Shown here: piece by piece, positions 45,940-54,078 of the stretch | Position numbering within the stretch: the first letter of the stretch is position 1 | Layout of the letters: every line of letters begins with the position of its first letter | Origin: Myxococcales bacterium | GTDB taxonomy: Bacteria; Myxococcota_A; Polyangia; Haliangiales; Haliangiaceae | Assembly (NCBI GenBank): GCA_947483555.1 | Contig: CANKMW010000008.1 | Span: 81,931-145,930, forward strand | Direction: 5' to 3' | DNA length: 64,000 nucleotides | The notes under the pieces: model-generated | Told to the model about the DNA's origin: nothing | The model's input: only the letters and a program-made list of their open reading frames with translations | The model's database searches: none | Made by a program: the position numbers and the translations under genes

Positions 45940-47184
45940 GTGCGCTCGACGATCGTCATCCTCGCCGCGTGCGCCTGCAGCAGCGCCGCTGGCAGCGGTC
46001 CGTCCTCCGCACCGGCGACCGGAACCGAAACCGCAGCCGAAACCGTAGCCGTAGCCGCAGCCGTAGCCGTAGCCGCAGCCGTAGCCGAAACCGAAACCGC
46101 AGCCGCAACCGAAACCGCAGCCGCAACCGAAACCGCGGCCGGAACCGCAGCCGCAACCGAACCCGCGGCCGGAACCGCAGCCGACGCGGCCGGGCCCCTG
46201 ACGCTGGCGTTCGCCGGCGACGTCATGTTCGGCAGGTTCGTCGATGACGGCTTCGCACCGATCGAGGCCGAGCGCCACGATCCGTTCACCACCATGGCGC
46301 CGTTGCTGGCGGCCGCCGACCTGGCGTTCGTCAACCTCGAGACGCCGGTGATGGCGGCGCCGCCGGCGACCAGCTCGTGGGGCACCCGCATGCGCTTCGT
46401 GGGCACCCCGGCGCGGCTGGCCACGCTGGCCGCCGCCGGCGTCGACGTCGTGTCGCTCGCCAACAACCACCATTACGACCTGCGCGCAGCTGGCGTCGCC
46501 GAGACGCCCGGCCATTGTGCGGCGTCCGGGCTCACGGTGATCGGCGCCGCGGTCGCCGCCGAGCCTCGGCTGCGCGTCGAGACGCTGACCGCCCGCGGCC
46601 GGCGCATCGGCGTCGTCGCGGCCACCACGACGCGCAATGGCGATCAGCGCCCCGGTGAGCCGCTGCTGCCGTTCGCCGAGGAGCGCGGGCTGGCCGCCGC
46701 CGTGACCCCGCTGCTGGTCGCCGCCCGCGCCGACCACGACCTGGTGATCGCGATCATGCACTGGGGTACCGAGTACGCCGAGGTGCCGGAGCGGTGGCAG
46801 ATCGACGCCGCGCACGCCTTCGTCGAGGCCGGCGCCGATCTCGTGATCGGCAGTCACCCGCACGTCCTGCAGGGCATCGAGCGTTACCGCGGCGCCGTCA
46901 TCGCCTACTCGCTGGGCAACTTCCTGTTCGACAACACGGTCGAGTTGCCCCGCCAGACCGGCTTGCTCCGGGTCACCATCGACGCCGGCCGCTGCAGCGC
47001 GGCGCGCTTCGATGCCGCGCTGATCCACAAGTACCCCGAGCACCACGTCGCGGCGACGCCTGGACGCCGCGGCCGCGTGATCCGCGATCGCCTGCGCGCG
47101 CTGTCGGCGGCGCGGCCGTTGCGCACGCCGTGGCGCGACGATGGCGACGCGCTGGTGCTCGACGCCGCCTGCCCGCCGCCGTGA
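45940..47184 (+). CDS. CapA-family exported metallophosphatase-like protein
   Basis: About 414 residues from a GTG at 45940. It has a lipoprotein-type signal (Leu-Ala-Ala-Cys-Ala-Cys) and a long Thr/Ala/Glu repeat linker (about 27-82). The CapA domain has Leu-Ala-Phe-Ala-Gly-Asp-Val-Met-Phe-Gly, Asn-Leu-Glu-Thr-Pro, Asn-Asn-His-His-Tyr-Asp, Met-His-Trp-Gly-Thr-Glu-Tyr and Gly-Ser-His-Pro-His-Val-Leu-Gln-Gly, the family metal-binding series. CapA proteins take part in poly-gamma-glutamate capsule assembly in Bacillus, but most homologues are uncharacterised. An in-frame TTG at 45841 gives a longer N-terminus without better signal features, so the start is uncertain. Confidence 0.85.
   Translation: MRSTIVILAACACSSAAGSGPSSAPATGTETAAETVAVAAAVAVAAAVAETETAAATETAAATETAAGTAAATEPAAGTAADAAGPLTLAFAGDVMFGRFVDDGFAPIEAERHDPFTTMAPLLAAADLAFVNLETPVMAAPPATSSWGTRMRFVGTPARLATLAAAGVDVVSLANNHHYDLRAAGVAETPGHCAASGLTVIGAAVAAEPRLRVETLTARGRRIGVVAATTTRNGDQRPGEPLLPFAEERGLAAAVTPLLVAARADHDLVIAIMHWGTEYAEVPERWQIDAAHAFVEAGADLVIGSHPHVLQGIERYRGAVIAYSLGNFLFDNTVELPRQTGLLRVTIDAGRCSAARFDAALIHKYPEHHVAATPGRRGRVIRDRLRALSAARPLRTPWRDDGDALVLDAACPPP
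46017..46186 (+). repeat. Degenerate CCGAAA/CCGCAG hexamer repeat, in frame
   Basis: About 28 hexamers of types ACCGAA, ACCGCA, GCCGTA and GCCGCA are read as alternating Thr, Glu, Ala and Val. They form the linker between lipidation site and catalytic domain of the CapA-like protein. On the other strand they are CGGTTT, CGGCTG and CGGCTA, the same family as the other repeats. Confidence 0.85.
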
Positions 47185-47185
47185 T

Positions 47186-47677
47186 TCACCCCGGTCGTGG
47201 CGCGAGCGCCGCGGTCCACGCCGCGAGCAGCTGCGACGACCGCGGTCCGGTCGCCGCGGCGGCGAGGCCGCGCCCGTCGGGGCCATCGCCGTGGGTCAAG
47301 GTCACCTGCAGGTGATCGCGCGGCAGGCGGGACGGGAAGCGATCGGCCCACTCGATCACCACCACCGCGTCGCGGCGCCCGGCCACGTCGTCCCAACCGA
47401 TGGCGTCGAGCTCGCGCTCGTGCTCGAGACGATAGAGGTCGGCATGAGCCACGATGACGCGGCCGCGATACTCGTGGACCAGCGCAAAGGTCGGGCTCTG
47501 CACCTCGTCGGCGGCGACGCCGGCGCCGCTCGCCAGGCCGCGCGCGAACCCGGTCTTGCCGGCGCCCAGGTCGCCGACCAGCGCGATCACGTCGCCGGCC
47601 TCGACCACGCGCCCCAGCGCCTCGCCGACCGCGGCGGTGGCCGCCGCATCGGCGAGCCAGCGCTGGAGCTCAGGCAC
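47186..47677 (-). CDS. tsaE: tRNA threonylcarbamoyladenosine biosynthesis ATPase TsaE
   Basis: A 163-residue P-loop protein. Walker A Gly-Asp-Leu-Gly-Ala-Gly-Lys-Thr is near 36-43. The family motif Val-Gln-Ser-Pro-Thr-Phe-Ala-Leu-Val-His-Glu-Tyr follows near 60, then His-Ala-Asp-Leu-Tyr-Arg-Leu and Val-Val-Val-Ile-Glu-Trp-Ala-Asp. TsaE works with TsaB and TsaD in the t6A modification of ANN-decoding tRNAs in the cytosol. Length is normal. Its GTG start overlaps the upstream YbjN-like gene's stop by 8 nt, so the two are translated together. The partners TsaB, TsaC and TsaD are not in the window. Confidence 0.95.
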   Translation of the reverse strand: MPELQRWLADAAATAAVGEALGRVVEAGDVIALVGDLGAGKTGFARGLASGAGVAADEVQSPTFALVHEYRGRVIVAHADLYRLEHERELDAIGWDDVAGRRDAVVVIEWADRFPSRLPRDHLQVTLTHGDGPDGRGLAAAATGPRSSQLLAAWTAALAPRPG

Positions 47678-48077
47678 CCGGCGCCTTCAAGCGGTCGTCC
47701 CAGTGATCGGCGACGGTCGCGATCGTGTGCAACAGATCCTCGAGCTCCTCGTAGTCGAGACCGTCGATCGAACGCAGGATGCGCAGGTAGACGTCGCCGC
47801 TCTCGGGGTGGAGCGCGAACGCGGCATCGCCGGTGGCGGTGAACGACGCGGTGAGGAGCTGGCGCAACCGCTCGGCGTCGTCGGCGGCCGGCGGGTCGGC
47901 GACCCGGGCCAGGAACAGGATCACCCCTTGCTCGGCGAGCACGTGCACGCTGACCACCGCCGAGCCACGCTGGATCCGCACCACCCCGTCGGGTCCCAGC
48001 GGGGGCAGCGCGAGATCTCGCTCGGCGGCGAAGCGCTCCAGGTACTGGCCGACCTTGGCCATGGCGTCGTCGGTCAT
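47670..48077 (-). CDS. YbjN/CesT-like protein upstream of tsaE
   Basis: A 135-residue soluble protein with an N-terminal helix (Lys-Val-Gly-Gln-Tyr-Leu-Glu-Arg-Phe), a curved beta sheet and a C-terminal helix ending Leu-Asp-Tyr-Glu-Glu-Leu-Glu-Asp-Leu-Leu-His-Thr-Ile. This secondary-structure order is that of YbjN and type III chaperone (CesT-like) proteins. No catalytic residue is expected. The ATG at 48077 is chosen because earlier codons read as shadow sequence. It is divergent from the M1 peptidase gene (76 nt) and coupled to tsaE. Confidence 0.65.
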   Translation of the reverse strand: MTDDAMAKVGQYLERFAAERDLALPPLGPDGVVRIQRGSAVVSVHVLAEQGVILFLARVADPPAADDAERLRQLLTASFTATGDAAFALHPESGDVYLRILRSIDGLDYEELEDLLHTIATVADHWDDRLKAPGA

Positions 48078-48153
48078 GTTCCGACCGTCGCTCGAACTGC
48101 GTGCCGGCGCAAGGGTTGCCGCCACCGCCATCGCCGCGGTATGCCGTCCCCAG

Positions 48154-50163
48154 ATGCGGATGCGCGTGCTGGTAATCTGGGCCGCGGCCGCGCTCGGGCT
48201 GATCTCCTCCGCGTGCGACTCATCGCTCGGACCGCCGCGCCGGCAGCCACTGCCGGTCCCCGACGGCGTTGCCGCGCTGCGAACCCCTGGTCCACGCTCG
48301 CCGCGCCTGGCCAGCTACCGTATCGATGCTCGTTATGACGCCGCGGCGCATCGGGTCGACGCCACCCAGGTGCTGACCTGGACCAACGGCGGCCACAGCG
48401 CCGTCGACACCCTGCCCTTCCACCTGTACCTCAACGCCTTCAAGAACGAGGCGACGCTGTTCATGACGTCGTCCGGTGGCGAGCACCGCGGCCAGCGCGC
48501 CGACGACCGGAGCTGGGGCTGGATCGAGATCCCGTCGATCCGCGTCGGCGCCCTCGAGGTGCGGCCCAAGGCGATCTACCTCGGCGGCGATGAGACGGTG
48601 CTCGAGGTACCGCTGCCGGCGCCGGTGGCTGCCGGCGCGAGCGTCGAGATCACGATGACGTTCACCGCTCAGCTGCCGCGCCTGTTCGCACGCACCGGCT
48701 ACCACGGCGCGTTCGCGATGGTGGCGCAGTGGTTCCCCAAGGTCGGCGTGCGGGTCGGCACGCCCGGCTTCGAGACCTGGCACTGCCCGCCGTTCCACGT
48801 CAACACCGAGTTCTTCGCCGACTTCGGCGTCTACGACGTCAACCTGACCGTGCCGGCGACCCACGTCGTCGCCGCCACCGGCGTGCTCACCGCCGCCAAG
48901 GACAACGACGACGGCACGCGCGTGCTCAGCTACCACGCCGAGGACGTCCACGACTTCGCGTGGATGATCGATCCGTACATGGAGGTGCTGACCGGCACCG
49001 CCAAGGTTGGCGACGGTACCGTCATCGTGCGCGTCGTCCACCGCGCGCGCCAGCGCGGCTTCGCTCGCCGCCACCTCGCCGCCGCGATCGGGACGATCGA
49101 GAACTTCAGCGAGCTGTTCGTCCCGTACCCGTGGTCGATCATGACGGTCGTCGACCCGCCGCCCGAAGCCGAAGGCGCCGCCGGCATGGAATACCCGACC
49201 CTGGTCACCACCGCCGGCGACCACGTCTTCATGCGCGACGGCGTCCGGGTGCCGGAGTACGTCACCATCCACGAGGTCGGCCACAACTGGTTCCAGGGCC
49301 TGCTGGCGTCCAACGAGTTCGAGGAGGCCTGGCTCGACGAAGGCGTCAACGAGTGGGCCGACGCGCTGGTGATGACGCGCATGTACGGCGAGCGGGCCAG
49401 CGCGCTGTCGTGGATGGGGTGGACCGGCGATGCCTACCATCTGCGCCGCGCGCTCGACGAGCGCTTCGATCGCGTGCCCAGCCCGATCGCCACCGCCGCC
49501 TACGCCTTCATCGACACCGACGGCTACGCCGCCGCCACCTACCACAAGACCAGCGCCGCGCTGCGGACGCTCGAGCACGTCGTCGGCCGCGACCGCTTCG
49601 CCGCGGCGATGAAGACCTACGCCGAGACCTGGGCCTTCCGGCACCCGACCGGCGCCGACCTGCTGGCGTCCCTCGAGCTCAGCCTCGGTGAGGACCTGCG
49701 CTGGTTCTGGACCCCGGCGTTCTACCAGCCCGGCGGGGTCGACTTCGCGGTTCGCTCGGTCGAGTGCGTCGAGGCCCACGAGCCGCGGGGCGTGTTCGGC
49801 GACGGCTCGAGCCGCAAGGTCGTGACCGGCGGGGACGGCAAGGTCGGCGGCTGGACCTGCGAGGTGGTGGTGGTGAACCACGGCTCGGTGCCGGTCCCCG
49901 TCGACGTCGAGCTGCGGTTCGCCGATGGCAGTCACCAGCGCGATCGCTGGGACGCGCGCGACGGCAGCCGCTGGCACCGCTTCACGATGGCGCGCAGCTC
50001 GCCGCTGGTCGAGGTCGCGATCGATCCCGACGGCGACGTCCTGCTGTCCGGCAACCTGCTCGACGACCACATCCGGCTGACTCCCGACAACCGAGCGTCG
50101 TGGCGGGCCAGCGCGCGGATCGTGTTCTGGACCCAGGGCCTGATGCAGGCGGTGGGGCCGTGA
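48154..50163 (+). CDS. M1-family (gluzincin) metallopeptidase, lipoprotein
   Basis: A 669-residue protein with an N-terminal hydrophobic signal and Ser-Ser-Ala-Cys lipidation site. A beta-rich aminopeptidase N-like domain (about 50-240) comes before the zinc domain. The zinc site is His-Glu-Val-Gly-His at 373-377 with the third ligand Glu at 396 in Ala-Trp-Leu-Asp-Glu-Gly. The substrate-binding Gly-Met-Glu-Tyr-Pro lies upstream (the GxMEN-like motif of M1, here with Tyr). It should cleave peptides at the cell surface. ATG 48154 or the nearby 48160 are both possible. Its stop overlaps the next start (GTGA). Confidence 0.88.
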   Translation: MRMRVLVIWAAAALGLISSACDSSLGPPRRQPLPVPDGVAALRTPGPRSPRLASYRIDARYDAAAHRVDATQVLTWTNGGHSAVDTLPFHLYLNAFKNEATLFMTSSGGEHRGQRADDRSWGWIEIPSIRVGALEVRPKAIYLGGDETVLEVPLPAPVAAGASVEITMTFTAQLPRLFARTGYHGAFAMVAQWFPKVGVRVGTPGFETWHCPPFHVNTEFFADFGVYDVNLTVPATHVVAATGVLTAAKDNDDGTRVLSYHAEDVHDFAWMIDPYMEVLTGTAKVGDGTVIVRVVHRARQRGFARRHLAAAIGTIENFSELFVPYPWSIMTVVDPPPEAEGAAGMEYPTLVTTAGDHVFMRDGVRVPEYVTIHEVGHNWFQGLLASNEFEEAWLDEGVNEWADALVMTRMYGERASALSWMGWTGDAYHLRRALDERFDRVPSPIATAAYAFIDTDGYAAATYHKTSAALRTLEHVVGRDRFAAAMKTYAETWAFRHPTGADLLASLELSLGEDLRWFWTPAFYQPGGVDFAVRSVECVEAHEPRGVFGDGSSRKVVTGGDGKVGGWTCEVVVVNHGSVPVPVDVELRFADGSHQRDRWDARDGSRWHRFTMARSSPLVEVAIDPDGDVLLSGNLLDDHIRLTPDNRASWRASARIVFWTQGLMQAVGP

Positions 50164-51077
50164 CGTTGCCGGGCCTGACCGTGATGCTTCGTGGCGGTGT
50201 CCGCGCGGTGTCGCAGTACACCGGGATGCTGCTGGCCCTGTTCGTGGTCCACGTCGTGATCGCGTGGAGCGCCGGCGTCATCATCATGCGCGTGCTCGCC
50301 GAGGCGTTCGCCGACAAGCCCTTGTTCGACGAGGCCGTCGACGGCGAGCTGGTGGCCCTGCTCGAGGCGCTGCGCGACTCGGACGCGGTGATCGGCGCCG
50401 TGGGATGGATCGCGATCGGGGCGGTGGTGACGTGGACCATCGTGAGCTGGTTCCTCGCCGGCGGCGTGCTCGCGGTCTTCACCGACCGGCCGCGCGGCCG
50501 GGCCGACACCGCGCGCTGCTTCGGCGCCGGCGGCGCCACCCATTTCCTGGTCTTCGCGCGCCTGTCGCTGATCACGCTCCTCTACCACATCCCGGTGCTG
50601 TTCCTGCTCGGCCTCGGCGTCGAGCACGCGGCGTCGAAGATCGAGCACGCGCTGACGTTCGGCGAGCTGATCGTGCCGCTCCTGGTTGGCCTGTTGCCGG
50701 CGGCGCTGGCGCACCTGGTGGTCTCGACGGTGATCGACTACGCGCGCGCCGAGCTGGTGCTGCGCCGGCCGAGCCACGAGTCGCTGGGCGCGCTGCGGGC
50801 CGCGATCCGCGCCACCGGCTACGTCTTCCGCCGACCGGTGGCGCTGGTCCATGTGCTGCTGTACTGGATCGCCTTCGCGGCGGTCTCGATCGGCTTCGCG
50901 TGGCTGGCCCAGGACCACGCCATGCTCGGGTTCGGCGGCGCGCTGGCGCTGTTCGCCCTCCGCCAGGGCGTGGCGCTGCTTCGCCTCGCCGCCCGGGTGG
51001 CGGTGATCGCCGGCCAGGTCGAGCTGACCGCGACGCGCCCCCCGCCGCCCCGCGAAGTGGCGGTCACCACGCCCTGA
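50160..51077 (+). CDS. Polytopic membrane protein coupled to the M1 peptidase
   Basis: A 305-residue protein with about six membrane helices, the clearest at about 20-45, 80-105, 135-160, 168-195, 230-252 and 255-275. Loops are basic (Asp-Arg-Pro-Arg-Gly-Arg), and there are no ATPase or transporter motifs. The GTG start overlaps the peptidase stop (GTGA), so it should be made with the peptidase. It could be an export or regulatory partner; no family is recognised. Confidence 0.75.
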   Translation: MTLPGLTVMLRGGVRAVSQYTGMLLALFVVHVVIAWSAGVIIMRVLAEAFADKPLFDEAVDGELVALLEALRDSDAVIGAVGWIAIGAVVTWTIVSWFLAGGVLAVFTDRPRGRADTARCFGAGGATHFLVFARLSLITLLYHIPVLFLLGLGVEHAASKIEHALTFGELIVPLLVGLLPAALAHLVVSTVIDYARAELVLRRPSHESLGALRAAIRATGYVFRRPVALVHVLLYWIAFAAVSIGFAWLAQDHAMLGFGGALALFALRQGVALLRLAARVAVIAGQVELTATRPPPPREVAVTTP

Positions 51078-51259
51078 GGCTGGGCCAGGCCGGGCGGCGG
51101 TGGTGAGGATCCGACACCGCCGGCGGCCGGCGTGACACCGTTGCCTCACCCTGGCGGTGCGGCGTTCACCACGTCGGCCGCAACTGGTTGGATCATCGAC
51201 CACGCCTCCTGGCCCGGGTGTTGCTCACCTCGACTGTGGCTGAACCTGGGAGGATCGCG

Positions 51260-52168
51260 ATGATCACCACGACTCGACTGTTCCTCGTTGCCGGCCTCGC
51301 CACCGCCGGCGGATGCAACGTCAACCGTGTCAATCGCGCCGCGCTGGTGCCGCACATGACGCCCACGTTGCGCAGCGGCGCGCCGATGGAGACCCCGGCC
51401 GAGCTCGCGATCGGGGCCTCGAGCCTGGCCCACACCACGCTCGGCGCGTCGGATGACACCGCCGCGGTCGAGATTCCCGGCACCCAGGCCGAGGGCGCGA
51501 TGCGGCTCCGCGTCGGCCAGCACGTGGCCCTCGGGCTCATCTACGCCGAGGGCTTCGACGCCGGTGCCAAGCAGATCAAAGAAACCCAGGCGCCGGTCGA
51601 CAGCGGCAACACCCGCGGCTACGGCTTCACGCTGACCGGCATGATCCCGACCAGCAACCCGCGGTGGCATGTCGGCGTCAACAGCGAGCTGGTGTTCTGG
51701 AGCGTGCCCTACGTCGAGTACTCGACCTGCGTCATGAACTGCGGCGGCAGCAACTGGACCTTCGTCGAGGAGGGCCGCGCGTCGGTGTCGCAGCTGGCGA
51801 TCGGGGTGGTGCCGACGTACACGACCGGGACCTGGAACCTGTGGGGCGGCCTCACGCTCCGCAACCATCCGACCATCGAGCAGAAGGGCACCGAGGTCGG
51901 CGTCGACCTCGGCGACGACGTCGAGGAGGGCTCGTTCAACACCGTGCTGTCCGCCGGCGCCGACGTCGAGCTCGGCGGCGGCTTTCGAGCCGGGCTCACG
52001 ATCTACCAGATCGTGCAGGGCCAGCCCGCCACCTACGGCCCCAGCGTCGCGGCGATGCTGACGATCCCGCTTGGCCGCCGGGACACGGTGGTTCCGGCCC
52101 TGCCCGCCGGGCCGATGTCTCCTGCCGCGCCGGCCGGGCCGGTGGGCGCCGCGCCGCCGCCCTACTGA
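51260..52168 (+). CDS. Exported outer-membrane-type lipoprotein
   Basis: A 302-residue protein. The signal peptide ends Thr-Ala-Gly-Gly-Cys near residue 17. The mature part has alternating hydrophobic strands such as Ala-Met-Arg-Leu-Arg-Val-Gly, Val-Ala-Leu-Gly-Leu-Ile-Tyr and Leu-Trp-Gly-Gly-Leu-Thr-Leu-Arg-Asn-His. These suggest a beta-barrel or beta-sandwich on the outer membrane. The tail is Pro/Ala-rich. The ATG at 51260 has GGGAGG 7 nt upstream and is preferred over an upstream in-frame start at 51188, which shows no signal features. Ligand and role are unknown. Confidence 0.7.
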   Translation: MITTTRLFLVAGLATAGGCNVNRVNRAALVPHMTPTLRSGAPMETPAELAIGASSLAHTTLGASDDTAAVEIPGTQAEGAMRLRVGQHVALGLIYAEGFDAGAKQIKETQAPVDSGNTRGYGFTLTGMIPTSNPRWHVGVNSELVFWSVPYVEYSTCVMNCGGSNWTFVEEGRASVSQLAIGVVPTYTTGTWNLWGGLTLRNHPTIEQKGTEVGVDLGDDVEEGSFNTVLSAGADVELGGGFRAGLTIYQIVQGQPATYGPSVAAMLTIPLGRRDTVVPALPAGPMSPAAPAGPVGAAPPPY

Positions 52169-52183
52169 GCCGGTACCGGGATT

Positions 52184-52216
52184 GAAACATGTTCTTCCAT
52201 AACTAGAACATGTTTC
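52184..52216. promoter_or_regulatory. Perfect inverted repeat with nested GAACATGTTC sites, probable operator
   Basis: GAAACATGTTCT, 9 nt, AGAACATGTTTC: 12-base perfect arms. Each arm itself contains an almost palindromic GAAACATGTTC site, giving two half-overlapping operator-like elements. It is AT-rich in GC-rich DNA, lies directly upstream of the next gene's -35-like region, and lacks a T tract, so it is more likely an operator than a terminator. Confidence 0.6.
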
Positions 52217-52235
52217 ATTCCGGGTTTGAACCTGA

Positions 52236-52254
52236 TACGGTCCGCGCCAGGAGG
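52236..52254 (+). promoter_or_regulatory. Putative -10 (TACGGT) and ribosome site for the outer-membrane gene
   Basis: TACGGT (52236-52241) with TTTCAT 17 nt upstream is a weak promoter match. AGGAGG (52249-52254) lies 8 nt before the ATG at 52263 and fixes that start. Confidence 0.4.
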
Positions 52255-52262
52255 ACCGTCCG

Positions 52263-53021
52263 ATGGCGAAGGCCGGGTCACGTGAGGTGCGATCAGCGAC
52301 GGCAGCGACCCGCGGGCTCACCGCGATGGCGCTGGTCGCCGTCGGGTTGGCGCTGACGGCGTCGGCGGTCGCGCAAGCGCAAGCGCCCGAGGCGGCCCCC
52401 GAGGCGGCCCCCGAGGCCGCGGTCGATCATCCCCTGGACGCCGAGCCGCGAGACGACGACCTGGCTCCGCCGGGCCGGCCGGCCGGCTGGGTCAAGACCC
52501 ACGACCTCGGGATCGGCTACCGCGCGCTGATGTTCGCGACCGAGATGTCGGATCGCTACACCCTGCACGGCCCGGCGCTCGCCTACACGTTCTTCGTCGG
52601 TCGCCGGCATGGCCTGCTGCTGCGGGTCGAGGCCGCCGACCTGATCGGCGGCCGGATGCACGGGCCGAGCGGGGAGTTCACCGGCGCCCTGGCCGACTTC
52701 TACGATCAGCGCCACGTCGGCTTCGACGCCATGGTGCTGGCGGCACGACGGAAGTCGCTGTCGCCGCGCCTGATCGTCACCGCCGCGGTCGGCCCCCACC
52801 TGCAGGGCTTCTCGCTCACCGGCACCAGCTACTCGCCGGTCGAGGACGTCAGTCTCGGGCTCGGTGGGCTGGGCCAGCTCGGCTACCGGCTCAATGGATG
52901 GCTGTCGCTGTCGATGCAGCTCACCGCCGGCATCCACCTGTTCGACCTCGTCGAACACGCCAACCCGTCGAGCTGGGTGGTCCCGTTCTCGACCTCGTTC
53001 TCGATCGCCGCCCGCCACTAG
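52263..53021 (+). CDS. Predicted outer-membrane beta-barrel protein
   Basis: A 252-residue protein with a signal peptide ending Ala-Val-Ala-Gln-Ala-Gln and a short acidic Glu-Ala-Ala-Pro repeat (encoded by a small in-frame GAGGCGGCCCCC repeat at about 52389-52416). The barrel domain has amphipathic strands such as Leu-Gly-Ile-Gly-Tyr-Arg-Ala-Leu-Met-Phe and Ala-Tyr-Thr-Phe-Phe-Val-Gly. It ends with Phe-Ser-Thr-Ser-Phe-Ser-Ile-Ala-Ala-Arg-His, close to the terminal Phe pattern of barrels. The upstream inverted repeat suggests it is regulated. Function is unknown. Confidence 0.7.
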   Translation: MAKAGSREVRSATAATRGLTAMALVAVGLALTASAVAQAQAPEAAPEAAPEAAVDHPLDAEPRDDDLAPPGRPAGWVKTHDLGIGYRALMFATEMSDRYTLHGPALAYTFFVGRRHGLLLRVEAADLIGGRMHGPSGEFTGALADFYDQRHVGFDAMVLAARRKSLSPRLIVTAAVGPHLQGFSLTGTSYSPVEDVSLGLGGLGQLGYRLNGWLSLSMQLTAGIHLFDLVEHANPSSWVVPFSTSFSIAARH

Positions 53022-53037
53022 CGTCGCAAGATCACCG

Positions 53038-54054
53038 ATGCGGACCTCGCTCGCCCCGATCGTCATCTCGCTGTTGGTCGCCGGCTGCGATCCGTCCGGG
53101 ATCCACGGCCTCGGCCGACTGCGCGACGCGCTGGTCCCGTGCGAGGTCGATCTGCTGGGCCGGGTCGAGACCACCAGCACCTGGGTCCGTTCGACGCCCG
53201 CGGGCACCGAGATCATCGTGTTCGGACGGCCCGACCCGACCGCCGTGGTGCCGCTCGGCCGCGCCGCCTGTTACGGTCACGGGTTCGTCGCCCACGACAG
53301 CTCGACGTGGTTCGAGTTCGGGTCGTACACGCTCGACGACCGCGGCGAGGGCTTCGCGGTTCACGAGCTCGAGTACGTGTTCGAGAACCAGTCCGACCTC
53401 GACATCCTGCAGCGCGACGGCTCGCTGCGCACCGACCTCCCGGCGGCGGTGAGCGAGCGGCTGTCGATCGCCCGTGACGGGACCCAGCTGGTGGTCACGC
53501 TCGACGACGACGCGCTGCGGATGACCTCGCTCGCCGAGGTCGTCGAGGCGCTCGACGTCACCACCCAGGCCGGCGCCGAGGACGTGTTCCGCGTCTTCAA
53601 CCTGCCGCTGTTCACGTCGCAGGCCCGCCTGCTCGGGTTCGGAAGCTCGGGCATGGTCCAGTACGTCGGCGTCACCGCCGAGTTCGCCGGCGCGGTCCGC
53701 AACCGATTCACGGTCGCGGTCGAGGCCTTGCTCGACCCCAACACGGTGATCACCTACTTCCAGCTCGAGGACCTCACCGGCGTCGTGGTCGACGGCGAGC
53801 AGAAGACCGACGTCGATATCAGCGGCGACGGATCGATGAGCGGCACGCTCAGCTTCGTCATGCGCGGCACCGGCGGCGCCACCGACGTCGTGGTGCGGGG
53901 CGGTCTCGACTACGCCGGCCTGCAGATCGGCGACGGGGTCGCCGCCGGCGGTACCTACACGCTCACGCTCGACGGTGCCGCCGCGCCGTACATCATCTCG
54001 TATCAGCTCGCGACCGACGTCGACCTCCGGGGCGTCCTGCCCGTCACGCCCTGA
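53038..54054 (+). CDS. Exported lipoprotein of unknown function
   Basis: A 338-residue protein with signal peptide and Val-Ala-Gly-Cys lipobox near 17. The mature region is beta-rich with regular alternation. It has few Cys. Segments such as Leu-Val-Val-Thr-Leu-Asp-Asp-Asp and Asp-Val-Asp-Ile-Ser-Gly-Asp-Gly-Ser-Met may bind calcium. I do not recognise a family. It starts 16 nt after the barrel protein stop and is probably in its operon. Confidence 0.68.
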   Translation: MRTSLAPIVISLLVAGCDPSGIHGLGRLRDALVPCEVDLLGRVETTSTWVRSTPAGTEIIVFGRPDPTAVVPLGRAACYGHGFVAHDSSTWFEFGSYTLDDRGEGFAVHELEYVFENQSDLDILQRDGSLRTDLPAAVSERLSIARDGTQLVVTLDDDALRMTSLAEVVEALDVTTQAGAEDVFRVFNLPLFTSQARLLGFGSSGMVQYVGVTAEFAGAVRNRFTVAVEALLDPNTVITYFQLEDLTGVVVDGEQKTDVDISGDGSMSGTLSFVMRGTGGATDVVVRGGLDYAGLQIGDGVAAGGTYTLTLDGAAAPYIISYQLATDVDLRGVLPVTP

Positions 54055-54078
54055 TCGTCCCGCCAGGAGAACCGCATC

